64,000 nucleotides of DNA, taken from positions 310,001-374,000 of the forward strand of contig JACJYG010000006.1 of NCBI GenBank assembly GCA_020636215.1. Reading direction: 5' to 3'. The position numbers were made by a program, and so were the translations under genes. Under the pieces are notes generated by a model, which did no database searches, was not told the origin of the DNA, and was given only the letters and a program-made list of their open reading frames with translations. Of the stretch, positions 34,933 to 43,292 are shown piece by piece; position 1 is the first letter of the stretch; each line of letters opens with the position of its first letter. The stretch comes from Lewinellaceae bacterium. GTDB lineage: Bacteria > Bacteroidota > Bacteroidia > Chitinophagales > Saprospiraceae.

Positions 34933-36414
34933 TCAGAACTTATAGCAGCGTATCCGGCCTTTTTTGCCTCCGCTGACACGTGGCTGCCGGCCAGATTGCC
35001 ACCCTTTGTCTTTTTGGCTCAATTGGAAAGGGTTAATTTTTATGGCGAAGTACAGGTCCGTCCCCTGAAAATCGCTTTTTCGGAAGATACTTCCCAAATG
35101 TTCGGTGCCGATGGTGAAAAATGCCAGGCGAAGAGCAAGTCCAACGCGAACCTGTTGCCAGTCATATACCGTGATTGGGATGGCGGCTTCCAGCCAGCGG
35201 CTTTCCATCCGAGGGCTGATGGCCAGCAGGCTGCCCCGCTGAAGGGCGCCTTCCCCTAAGGAAAAGCCCTGAGTATAATTGGCTCCAACGAAGAAATTGC
35301 CCCCCAGCGCGCGGTCCGCCTGAAAACTGAAGGCCGAGGGCAACCAAATGCCGAAGGAGGATCCACTTAGGGAAGCCGCAGAATCACCGAGGGTCTGACT
35401 ACTGAAAAACCGGATGTAATCCTGCCCTTCCTCCAACCCGCTGAAAGCCCGGTAGGCTTCCGTAGCGATGGAAACGGCATCTGGAATTTGTACCGTATGT
35501 GCTTCGGCATTTTTCCGGAAGTTGAGCTTTCCTACATCTAGCAATGAAAACCCGAATTTCCATAAATAAGGAGCATCTGTCTCGCCGTCAATGGTGAAAA
35601 CTACGCCCAGGTCGGCCGCCATACCGCCCCCGTTCCGCACCGGCCGGTACTCCTTGGTGTCCAGGTTATTGGTGGTGAATCCAAAGGCGAAGTCAGCCGG
35701 GGAGGTGCTGCCGATCGAATCATTTGGCAGTTTCTGGTAACGGAAGGTTTCCCGGTTGGTGAAATAGATCCCTTCGTAGGATTGGAGGGCTTTCAGTGTG
35801 ACCCCAACGGCAAAGGTTCCCGATGCCGTTTCACCGGTAAAAGCATAATTGAGGCCTACTTCGGTCCAGCCGGCTATGGCGGTCCGGAAGGGGGCTACGG
35901 CGAAATCGTCGAAGAAAGCGCGGCGGTCGTAATCGTAATAGCTGTAATCGGTATCAACGCCGTGGGCGGAGCCTAACTGCCGGGCTCTGGTCACCAGGCC
36001 CAAGCGGTGCTGGCCGGCCTGTACATAAAAAGAAGGGCCGAGTATGCTATTAAGAACATAGGCTTCCCGTTGCCGGCCGTCCCGGAAGAAATCTATGACC
36101 ACACCTCCTGGTTTTGGCTGAACCCCTTCCACCAGGTCGGGCCCGAATTCTACCTTAATGTCCTTTATATCTTTCAATAAGCTGACCAAAGAGGCATCCC
36201 GAAAGTAGGTGTAATTATTCCAAACGCTGCTGGCGCCTTCCACCAGGTTGACGTCCCAGGTAAAGGGGGAAGTGGTATGATAGGCCGGGTTGAGCAGGGT
36301 GCTGTTAATGCCGCCGTAGTTGGAAAGCCGGATGCCCAGCTGTTCCTGGGCAGATAGGGAAAATACAAATACAAAGGAAATACAAAGGAGAAGCGCAATC
36401 GTTTTTGGGAACAT
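34933..36414 (-). CDS. DUF5723 outer-membrane beta-barrel protein
   Basis: 493 residues from the ATG at 36414, with a signal peptide ending at SLSAQ. The first mature block, LSNYGGINSTLLNPAYHTTS, is typical of DUF5723, a PorV/FadL-like barrel family found in Bacteroidota. Many alternating strands follow with NYAFTGETASGTFAVGVTLK and LAFFTIGTEHLGSIF. It ends in a basic tail (SGGKKGRIRCYKF), unusual for a barrel. A transport or assembly role is inferred. The frame extends upstream to 36687 through the dgk end, but that part is not protein-like. Confidence 0.8.
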   Translation of the reverse strand: MFPKTIALLLCISFVFVFSLSAQEQLGIRLSNYGGINSTLLNPAYHTTSPFTWDVNLVEGASSVWNNYTYFRDASLVSLLKDIKDIKVEFGPDLVEGVQPKPGGVVIDFFRDGRQREAYVLNSILGPSFYVQAGQHRLGLVTRARQLGSAHGVDTDYSYYDYDRRAFFDDFAVAPFRTAIAGWTEVGLNYAFTGETASGTFAVGVTLKALQSYEGIYFTNRETFRYQKLPNDSIGSTSPADFAFGFTTNNLDTKEYRPVRNGGGMAADLGVVFTIDGETDAPYLWKFGFSLLDVGKLNFRKNAEAHTVQIPDAVSIATEAYRAFSGLEEGQDYIRFFSSQTLGDSAASLSGSSFGIWLPSAFSFQADRALGGNFFVGANYTQGFSLGEGALQRGSLLAISPRMESRWLEAAIPITVYDWQQVRVGLALRLAFFTIGTEHLGSIFRKSDFQGTDLYFAIKINPFQLSQKDKGWQSGRQPRVSGGKKGRIRCYKF

Positions 36415-36470
36415 GACAAGTAGTTTAAAGTTGCTTTTCCAATATACGAATTCCAAAGGGTTATTATTGC

Positions 36471-36833
36471 CTAGTTCCACCAGGCCAATACTTTCGGGCC
36501 AAAGATTAACAAGCCTACAGCTGCGGCCCCCAATGCGGCTAACAGCACAGCTCCGGCGGCTAGATCCTTGGCTTTCCCCGCCAGCGGGTGGTGGCCCGGC
36601 GAGGCCAGGTCGGTAAGGTGTTCCAGCGCAGTGTTGAATGCCTCTGCGGCGAATACAAAAGCGATGGCCAACGCAACCAGGCACCATTCTATCGTGGAAA
36701 TGGAAAAGAAAAACCCTAAGGTTATAGCTGCAAGGGCTGCCAGGAGATGTATCCAGGCATTGGGCGTACTGCGCATCAACGTAGCGATGCCGGTAAAAGC
36801 GTATTGGAAACTGAGTAGCCGTCGTCGGAGCAT
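36471..36833 (-). CDS. Diacylglycerol/undecaprenol kinase family
   Basis: 120 residues with three membrane helices, as in the DgkA family. The catalytic motif AEAFNTALEHLTD and the nearby KAKDLAAGAVL are conserved. Members phosphorylate diacylglycerol or, in Gram-positive species, undecaprenol, at the inner membrane. It fits the lipid genes further on (psd, cdsA). It precedes the DUF5723 gene by 57 bases on the same strand, so the two may be co-transcribed. Confidence 0.92.
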   Translation of the reverse strand: MLRRRLLSFQYAFTGIATLMRSTPNAWIHLLAALAAITLGFFFSISTIEWCLVALAIAFVFAAEAFNTALEHLTDLASPGHHPLAGKAKDLAAGAVLLAALGAAAVGLLIFGPKVLAWWN

Positions 36834-36848
36834 AGGTGCTGGATATAG

Positions 36849-36940
36849 TGTGTTTAAGTGTTTGAGTGTTTAAGTTGGAGCCTAAGAGTGTTCGAACGTT
36901 CTAACCGCCATCGAAAACTTGCTACTCAAACACCCGAACC
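36849..36940. repeat. GTGTTTRAG word repeats
   Basis: GTGTTTAAGTGTTTGAGTGTTTAAG (split into three 8-9-base units at 36849-36874), a palindromic TTCGAACGTTC near 36890 and then the inverse word CTCAAACACCCGAACC (36924-36939). It lies beyond the 3' end of the lamin-tail gene and in front of dgk. The same word family occurs at 1262, 47866 and 57864. Confidence 0.7.
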
Positions 36941-36945
36941 TTTCT

Positions 36946-39558
36946 TTATTCGAGCCTTCCCGCTAGTACGACAGCGCGTTTATCCCGCTCTACATCCCCT
37001 TTGGGGGTGAACAGTTCAAACCAAAGAACGTAGATGCCCAGGCGGCTGCGGTTGCTATCATCCGTGACGCCATCCCATTTAAGGCTGCCGCTGGCCGCCA
37101 GGATCTCGTTATTGGCCAGGCGGCGCACCAGCCGGCCCTGGCTGTCATAGACCTGTAAATTGAGGGTGTAACCAGAGCCATCCAATTGGTAATTGATCAG
37201 GAGTACATCTTCAAATCCATCGCCATCCGGGGAGAAGGTAGTGTTAGGTATATCGATCATTTGTTCCAGTGCATTGGGCCGGTCAACAAACTGTGAATTT
37301 CGGTAGGTGGGGGTGGCAAAGCCTGCGGTGGAAGCCGCCGAATGCCAGTTGCCTTCATCCTGGGTAGGGGCGTTTGCAGAAATCCGTTCCAGGGAAACGC
37401 CTTCTTTAGTGTCGAGCAAGGGATAGTGGAAGCTTTCGGAGTAGTCAAAAGAGTCGATTGTGGCGCCATCTACCAGAAGGGTGATGTTGCCGGTTTTATC
37501 TTCCAATGTCGGCAGGCCGGTTTCCAGTAGGGCTGACGGAGTTTCTACGAAATAACGGTTGCGGATATCGTCGGGGCTTTCAGTCAATACCACATAAGAT
37601 TGAGGTAGGAGCAGGTAGTCGGCAGCAATTATTGCCAAAGTGTCTCCACTATCCTTTTGCTGGTTTTCAATGGCGAGGCCCCGGAGGTTGAAAATACGGG
37701 TGGAAGGGTTGTAGAGTTCTATAAAATCATACCCACCGCTTTCCGGATTGAAGAGCACTTCGTTGATGAGGATTTCACCAGTAGTTATTGGTTCGGCCAG
37801 GCCGAGGGTAGTGCGGTTGCTTCCTATGCCATTGCCCATGCAATCGGAGACCGCACCGGCTACGGCCAGTTCATAGGCGATGCCGGGGCTCAGCGCACCA
37901 TCCAAAAGGAGAATGGCTTCCTCCCGGCTTGGTTGGAGCAGCACCTCGGCGATATTGAGTGGAGGGCTCAAACTATAGTTGGCTGCCTGGCCTGCCGAGC
38001 TTTCATCCATGGCCTCGCTGAAGGTGAGGCGGATCTCGAATTCGCTATCGGCAATTGCGTTCAACAGGCTGGGAGGGTTGCTATCGGCTGCCAAGCCCAG
38101 GAGGCTATTGGGCTGGCCGGGCGTGCCGCCCACCGTGGCGTCGGAGGCTCGCCAGTTGCCAGGGCAATCGTAAGGGCCTTCCAGTTGGATTAGTTCCAGG
38201 CTGTAGCCACCGTCGGCGCGGGTCTCGTCCCGGTACCAGCTTTCATTATAAGCTAACTCGTAGATAAGGTTCCCATTGGCGTCGGTCAGGCTGACTTGGC
38301 CGCTGCTGTTGATGAGCGCCGGAAAAGTAGCCAGCGAAGCTGTCGGGCCGAAGGCCGACAGGGCCGTTTCGAAGGTGTCATCGCAGAGGGCCAGGTAGGC
38401 GCCCGGAAGCAGCAGGCCATCGGGCAAGGCTCTGGGAGTGTCTCCTGCGGAAAACCGGAGCGTGGACAACTGGATTACCTTGTCGCTTCGGTTGTACAAT
38501 TCGATATATTCTCCTTCCGGAAGGCCCCGGCTGGGATTGGGGTCGGGGAATATCTCGGAAATAATCACATCGTTAAATTCAGCCGGCTGGATATTAAAAA
38601 AACTAAAAATTATGCTTTGTGTGGCAGCCAGGTTCCCATTGGCGTCACTGACGCCGGCTACTGTGAGCTGATAGCTTTGGGCATTTTGTAAAGGAGTGGC
38701 CAGGTTGAGTAGTACAAGGCTGGGGTCACCGGTTTGCGGGATTGCCGTTTGGGGCTGTCCGATACCATTATCTATTGTAAAGCGGGAAGGTTCTGAGGCA
38801 GAGGCGACATCCAGCGGTTCGTCAAAACGGACGAGGACTTCGGTGGCGCTGGTAGCTTCTGCCTGCAAGAGGACAGGGGGCTGGGTGTCGGTAAACAGCG
38901 GATCGATCCGCACATCATCGAAAAAAAAATTTTCATTACGGGTGCTGGTGTACCGACAGTAAATCCCAAAAAAGGCGCCTGTAGGGTAAGTAGAATCGGT
39001 AGCCGCGCTTTGGAACTGGAGGTTGGTTCCTCCAGAATAATCTGCCCAGAGGGACCATTCACCGGCGATGCTGCGTTCTACTCGCACACGCGCCATTGCA
39101 GGGTCACTGCCGACGGCCCCGGTTTGGCCACTTAGTAGCAGGGAAGCGGAGGCGCCGTCCTGGCGGTAAAGTTCAATGGCGTCATCGGCGCCGGAAATAC
39201 CACCAACCTTTAGATAGTAGCCGTACTGGTCAGCGGCCAGGTCCGGATTGGATGCGCTCAGATAGACCCTTGCGAAGTTGGTGGTGGAAGGCGCAAAAGC
39301 CAGGCGAACGTAGAATTCCCAGGTGGTGAAGGCATCGGAAGCTGTGGCGGCCGGTAAATAAAGAACAGCCGTATTATTAGCGGCAGGCGCAGGGTCCAGT
39401 AATTGGAGTTCCGCATTGGTTACGGTAAATATATCTACATCGCCCAGCCATTCAGGGGTGTTGGTAAAGTCGCCATCCGAGAAATCATCGTGAAGCTGGG
39501 CGATGGCTGGGGAAGCCAGGCCAAGGAAAATGGCTGCGAAGAGGCAAATCTGGTTCAT
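36946..39558 (-). CDS. Secreted lamin-tail-domain protein
   Basis: 870 residues with a signal peptide ending at PAIAQ. An N-terminal beta-sandwich (about 20-215, laminin-G/concanavalin-like) precedes two Ig-like domains with the SbsA pattern (VLVRFDEPLD, IRLTFSEAMDESS), each followed by a lamin-tail domain (VIISEIFPDPNP...EYIELYN, ILINEVLFNPESGGYDFIELYN). The end is FSPDGDGFEDVLLINYQ...LKWDGVTDD, a CHU/FlgD-like C-terminal module, so secretion through the type IX system is likely. Function unknown; surface binding is inferred. A -7 box (39566-39573, minus) lies almost at the ATG. Confidence 0.85.
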   Translation of the reverse strand: MNQICLFAAIFLGLASPAIAQLHDDFSDGDFTNTPEWLGDVDIFTVTNAELQLLDPAPAANNTAVLYLPAATASDAFTTWEFYVRLAFAPSTTNFARVYLSASNPDLAADQYGYYLKVGGISGADDAIELYRQDGASASLLLSGQTGAVGSDPAMARVRVERSIAGEWSLWADYSGGTNLQFQSAATDSTYPTGAFFGIYCRYTSTRNENFFFDDVRIDPLFTDTQPPVLLQAEATSATEVLVRFDEPLDVASASEPSRFTIDNGIGQPQTAIPQTGDPSLVLLNLATPLQNAQSYQLTVAGVSDANGNLAATQSIIFSFFNIQPAEFNDVIISEIFPDPNPSRGLPEGEYIELYNRSDKVIQLSTLRFSAGDTPRALPDGLLLPGAYLALCDDTFETALSAFGPTASLATFPALINSSGQVSLTDANGNLIYELAYNESWYRDETRADGGYSLELIQLEGPYDCPGNWRASDATVGGTPGQPNSLLGLAADSNPPSLLNAIADSEFEIRLTFSEAMDESSAGQAANYSLSPPLNIAEVLLQPSREEAILLLDGALSPGIAYELAVAGAVSDCMGNGIGSNRTTLGLAEPITTGEILINEVLFNPESGGYDFIELYNPSTRIFNLRGLAIENQQKDSGDTLAIIAADYLLLPQSYVVLTESPDDIRNRYFVETPSALLETGLPTLEDKTGNITLLVDGATIDSFDYSESFHYPLLDTKEGVSLERISANAPTQDEGNWHSAASTAGFATPTYRNSQFVDRPNALEQMIDIPNTTFSPDGDGFEDVLLINYQLDGSGYTLNLQVYDSQGRLVRRLANNEILAASGSLKWDGVTDDSNRSRLGIYVLWFELFTPKGDVERDKRAVVLAGRLE

Positions 39559-39649
39559 CATAGCCCAAAAATAGCAATATCATCAAAGAAGGATAGAGAG
39601 AAATTGAATTTTTAAAAGAACAGGACTTTACCTAATGCAGTATTGAATG

Positions 39650-39657
39650 TATCTTTG
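39650..39657 (+). promoter_or_regulatory. -7 box for asd
   Basis: TATCTTTG, a perfect TAnnTTTG. A TTTA at 39627-39630, 19 bases upstream, could be the -33 element. The leader to the asd ATG would be about 70 bases. Confidence 0.55.
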
Positions 39658-39736
39658 CCCCTCGCGTCCGAAAGGGAGTGAAAAGAAAAAGCAGCGCCCT
39701 AACCTGCCTGATTTTGTGAATTTAAAATAACAGACC

Positions 39737-40762
39737 ATGAAAATTGCAGTTGTAGGCGTTACAGGCCTGGTCGGTGGTGTGATGTGCAAAGTGATGGAAG
39801 AGCGCAACTTTCCGGTTGGTGAATTTCTGGGGGTGGCCTCTGCTCGTTCGGTAGGGACGGAAGTAAAGTTCCGTGGGGAAACCTATCCGGTGATCGGCAT
39901 GGAAGAAGCCATAGCAGCCCGGCCGGATATCGCCATCTTTTCTGCCGGCGGAGGGACTTCGCTGGAGTGGGCGCCTAAATTTGCAGCAGCCGGCGCAGTA
40001 GTGATTGACAATTCTTCCGCCTGGAGGATGGACCCCGGCAAAAAGCTGGTCGTCCCGGAAGTCAATGCCAATGTATTGACAAAAGAAGATAAGATCATTG
40101 CCAACCCCAATTGTTCGACCATACAAATGGTCATGGCCCTGGCGCCTTTACACCAGGCCTATCAGATCAAACGGGTGGTAGTGAGTACTTATCAGTCTTT
40201 CACCGGCACTGGTATGAAGGCAGTCAAACAATATCAGCTCGAGTCCAAAGGCTTCAAGCCCAAACCCGAGGAGATGGCTTACCACTATCCCATCTTCGAA
40301 AACTGCCTGCCGCATTGTGATACTTTCCTGGACAATGCTTATACCAAGGAAGAAATGAAACTCGTTCATGAAACGCGTAAAATACTGGGCGACGACAGCA
40401 TCGGCGTTTCTGCAACGGCCGTGCGCGTACCGGTGCACGGCGGCCATTCCGAGTCGGTGAACGTGGAATTTGTGCACCCATTTGAATTGCAGGAAGCACG
40501 CCAGTTGCTGGAACAAATGCCCGGCCTGATTGTAATGGACGATTTGGAGCACAATCAGTACCCCATGCCGCTTTTCGCTAAAAACCGCGACGAGGTGTTC
40601 GTGGGGCGCATCCGCCGGGATGAGTCCGTCGCAAATGGCCTTAACCTCTGGATCGTTGCCGACAACCTGCGCAAAGGCGCAGCGACCAACGCCATCCAGA
40701 TCGCCGAGTATCTGCTGGAACATAAGCTGATGGCGTCCAAAGCAGAGCCGGTTGGAAGATAG
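39737..40762 (+). CDS. asd: Aspartate-semialdehyde dehydrogenase
   Basis: 341 residues. It reduces aspartyl phosphate to aspartate semialdehyde for lysine/diaminopimelate, methionine and threonine. The N-terminal NADP loop is VGVTGLVGGVM, the catalytic Cys126 lies in ANPNCSTIQM, and the substrate-binding region has QSFTGTGMKAV, RVPVHGGHSESV and GRIRRD. It is monocistronic, with its own promoter. Confidence 0.96.
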   Translation: MKIAVVGVTGLVGGVMCKVMEERNFPVGEFLGVASARSVGTEVKFRGETYPVIGMEEAIAARPDIAIFSAGGGTSLEWAPKFAAAGAVVIDNSSAWRMDPGKKLVVPEVNANVLTKEDKIIANPNCSTIQMVMALAPLHQAYQIKRVVVSTYQSFTGTGMKAVKQYQLESKGFKPKPEEMAYHYPIFENCLPHCDTFLDNAYTKEEMKLVHETRKILGDDSIGVSATAVRVPVHGGHSESVNVEFVHPFELQEARQLLEQMPGLIVMDDLEHNQYPMPLFAKNRDEVFVGRIRRDESVANGLNLWIVADNLRKGAATNAIQIAEYLLEHKLMASKAEPVGR

Positions 40763-40783
40763 CGGAGAAATCAAGGGCAAAAG

Positions 40784-40815
40784 TTGCCGATTTCAAATGC
40801 ATTTTCCTAATTTTG
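40784..40815 (+). promoter_or_regulatory. -33/-7 promoter for the coiled-coil gene
   Basis: TTG at 40784-40786 and TAATTTTG at 40808-40815, with a 21-base spacer, match the Bacteroidota promoter. The leader to the ATG at 40955 would be about 130 bases. Confidence 0.6.
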
Positions 40816-40954
40816 ATAGGAACCCTTCTATATTTATTGGGTTTAGAATAATAATCAGTAAGTTATCGCTCAATCGAGGAAGTATGAGGCGGGCTGCTTC
40901 ACCTTCTTCGTAAGGTACCAACTAGTAGCAATCGAAAACTCTTTAAACGCAGTT

Positions 40955-42526
40955 ATGAAGACCAAGCTTGTACTTTGGGGGTCGAATGACCAGGACGAAC
41001 GAATTTTGGTGGCGCTGGAGCTCTTATCAGATGAGAATAAGGTGAAGGTCTATACCTTTCCGGAAAGCGTTGCTACGGAAGAATTCAGCCAGTTGATGAT
41101 GAATGATTGGCGGGATGACAAGCCAGTGGAATTTCCGGAAGGATTCACGGAATTGGAACGCAGCCTCCAGATGTCGGAGAGCATGTTGCCCGATGAAATC
41201 AAAGTGGAAAGAGGTGACCTTATCCTGCGGGCTCAAACGGAATGGCAGTTTATCGTCCTTTCCTCCAAATTGAGCCAGGCTTACCAGTCGGAACTGGAAG
41301 ACATCAAAGAAAAGGTTAACCAGCTTACCCGTTTTGACAATAAGGCCTGGGAAGAGCTCAAAACTTTCTGGGACAAAGTGCAAGGCCAGGTGCGGGAACG
41401 CAATCTGTTTCGCGATCATGCCGACTTACTGCGCGACAGGACTAATGAGCTTTTTGGAAAACTTAAGGACCTTCGCTCCCGGCTGGATGACGAATTCAAG
41501 GAGCAGTCCAAAGAAAGCTACGATAAATTCATGGAGATGCTGGAGGATGTAGAACGGCGCGTCTCCGAGGGCGTTCGCCTCCAACCGATCTTCGATGAAC
41601 TAAAGCAACTTCAGCGCAAGTTCCGCGATGCCAAGTTTACCCGTGATCATCGCACCAAGGTATGGGAACGCCTCGACGCTGCATTCAAGGCCGTTAAGGA
41701 AAAACGCTTTGGCGGTTCCGGGGATGACCGCCCGCCGGGGGAACGCCTCAACCGCCGCTATGAGGGCCTGATCTCAGCTATTGAAAAAATGGAACGCTCG
41801 ATTAAGCGGGATGAGGATGACTTAGCTTTCCAAAGCAGGAAGATCGCCAAAACTGATGGCCAGCTGGAAGCCCAGATCCGACAGGCCAAGATCAAAATGA
41901 TTGAAGAGCGTATCCGCTCTAAGGAGGAAAAACTGGCAGAAATGCTGGCGACGAAAACCGACCTGGAACGCCGAAAGGAAAAGCAGGACGAAAAAGAGGC
42001 CAAGCGGAGGGAGCAGGAGCGCCTGGAACAGGCCAAGAAGGAGGCGGAAGCCAAAATTCACGAGCAGATCAAAGCGGAAAGCGCCGCCCGGGAAGACCAT
42101 TCCGTAGAATTGGAAAAGGCAGCGGAGGCCATCGTCGGGGAAAAGGAAAAAGACGAACCTGAGGCGAAAGCCACCTCACAACGTGAGGATTCAGTCGCAG
42201 AGGCCTTGTCCAGTACGATTGGCGACGCGCTCGAAGACGTAGTGGATACGATCCGCGCCGTGGCGGAAGTGGTAGGCGATAAAATCGAAGAAGCCTTGGA
42301 GGAGTTGCAGGAAGGCCTCGAAGAAGCGCCTCAAGCGGAAGCAGTGGCTGAAGCCGCAGATCCGGAAACAGCAACAGAAGAAGCTCCCGAAGCGACTGCG
42401 GAACCGGCGCCTGCCACACCCGAAGTGCCGGAGGCCGGAGAAACCACCGCTGCAGCCGAAGCCGAAACCGGCGAAACGGAAACAGAAGAAGTGGAGGCAG
42501 ATGCCGATGACCAGAAGGATGCTTGA
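40955..42526 (+). CDS. Long coiled-coil protein with DUF349-like segment
   Basis: 523 residues, cytosolic, no signal. The N-terminal 130 residues are globular (KTKLVLWGSNDQDERILVAL). The middle contains FDELKQLQRKFRDAKFTRDH followed by VWERLDAAFKAVKEKRFG, which resembles the DUF349 repeat. A long coiled coil follows (about 290-390). The last 120 residues are almost all Ala, Glu, Pro and Thr (EEAPEATAEPAP, EVPEAGETTAAAEAE) and probably disordered. The function is unknown. It has its own promoter and a very strong terminator, suggesting high expression. Confidence 0.8.
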   Translation: MKTKLVLWGSNDQDERILVALELLSDENKVKVYTFPESVATEEFSQLMMNDWRDDKPVEFPEGFTELERSLQMSESMLPDEIKVERGDLILRAQTEWQFIVLSSKLSQAYQSELEDIKEKVNQLTRFDNKAWEELKTFWDKVQGQVRERNLFRDHADLLRDRTNELFGKLKDLRSRLDDEFKEQSKESYDKFMEMLEDVERRVSEGVRLQPIFDELKQLQRKFRDAKFTRDHRTKVWERLDAAFKAVKEKRFGGSGDDRPPGERLNRRYEGLISAIEKMERSIKRDEDDLAFQSRKIAKTDGQLEAQIRQAKIKMIEERIRSKEEKLAEMLATKTDLERRKEKQDEKEAKRREQERLEQAKKEAEAKIHEQIKAESAAREDHSVELEKAAEAIVGEKEKDEPEAKATSQREDSVAEALSSTIGDALEDVVDTIRAVAEVVGDKIEEALEELQEGLEEAPQAEAVAEAADPETATEEAPEATAEPAPATPEVPEAGETTAAAEAETGETETEEVEADADDQKDA

Positions 42527-42552
42527 ATAGGCTAATAGGATGTTTGAATACA

Positions 42553-42597
42553 AAGGAGGCCTCCGGGAATTATCCCCGGAGGCCTCCTTGTTTTTTT
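42553..42597 (+). terminator. Strong intrinsic terminator
   Basis: A perfect 15-bp stem (AAGGAGGCCTCCGGG at 42553-42567 with its complement at 42575-42589) around a 7-base loop, followed by G and seven T. It ends the coiled-coil gene transcript. Confidence 0.95.
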
Positions 42598-43202
42598 CTC
42601 TTTTTTCCCCCTTTCAAGCCATTTTGGAAAAAAACTATCAATAAAAATGATCGAAAAAGAAAGGTTTTAGATGGGTTTTTTTCACAAAAAAAGGCGTTTT
42701 TGGTTTTTTAAACATCTATTTATCAAGTGTTTGAATTTAATGATGTCATTTTTTTAATTTCACAATCATTTGATTTTGTCTTTGTTTCTGCATGTCTATG
42801 CTTGCATATTTGTATCGTGATTGATGAGCAACAGAGGAGGAATGAAGAAAAGTTGATTGAAATAGATTTCAGATTGAATATGTTCATGGGATTATAATTT
42901 TTAGTGTGTGCTGTCCCGAAATTTAGTTTCGGGACGCATCTACACTACCGGTCCCAATAAAAATAAAAAAGGCGGACTTAGAGAAGCCCGCCTCGAATTA
43001 GGTCATGTTCATGGGATTATGAAAGTAATCCAAAAATTTTTCTTAAGATCACGATTTGTTATTATCTGTGGAGTAGTATTCTAATTTTTATTGCAGTGGC
43101 GAAGTTAGACGAAATGTTTGTCATATTCAAAAAAATGACAAACATTTTGAAAGAGACTTAATGATTTATTTTGGATATGTTCATGGGATTATAATTGCAA
43201 GG
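42598..43202. other. Structured non-coding locus with three 16-bp word copies
   Basis: Roughly 600 AT-rich bases with no credible protein gene. ATGTTCATGGGATTAT occurs three times on the plus strand, at 42880, 43005 and 43177; the first and third copies agree over about 22 bases. Between them are hairpins GTCCCGAAA-TTTAG-TTTCGGGAC (42913-42935), a GGCGG/CCGCC hairpin near 42971-42992, GGATTA-TGAAAG-TAATCC (43013-43030) and the 13-bp AAATGTTTGTCAT / ATGACAAACATTT (43112-43147). A terminator follows at 43203. A promoter-like CATATTTG lies near 42807. The layout suggests a small RNA locus on the plus strand. Confidence 0.6.
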
Positions 43203-43232
43203 GTCGCACCAACGAGTGCGACTTTTTTTTTG
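43203..43232 (+). terminator. Intrinsic terminator of the non-coding locus
   Basis: The 7-bp stem GTCGCAC/GTGCGAC around CAACGA is followed by ten T. It lies 16 bases after the third word copy and 600 bases beyond the terminator of the previous gene, so it must serve a separate plus-strand transcript or a bidirectional end for the HDAC-like gene. Confidence 0.9.
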
Positions 43233-43292
43233 CCTGCCCCCAAGCGTTTTTTCATCAATGCTTTTACCTGCAACTCGATTGTCGTAAGCGTT

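Noticed and set aside
42523..42711. 62-codon frame after the coiled-coil gene
   Set aside because: It runs through the 42553 terminator hairpin and poly-T, so it cannot be a normal gene.
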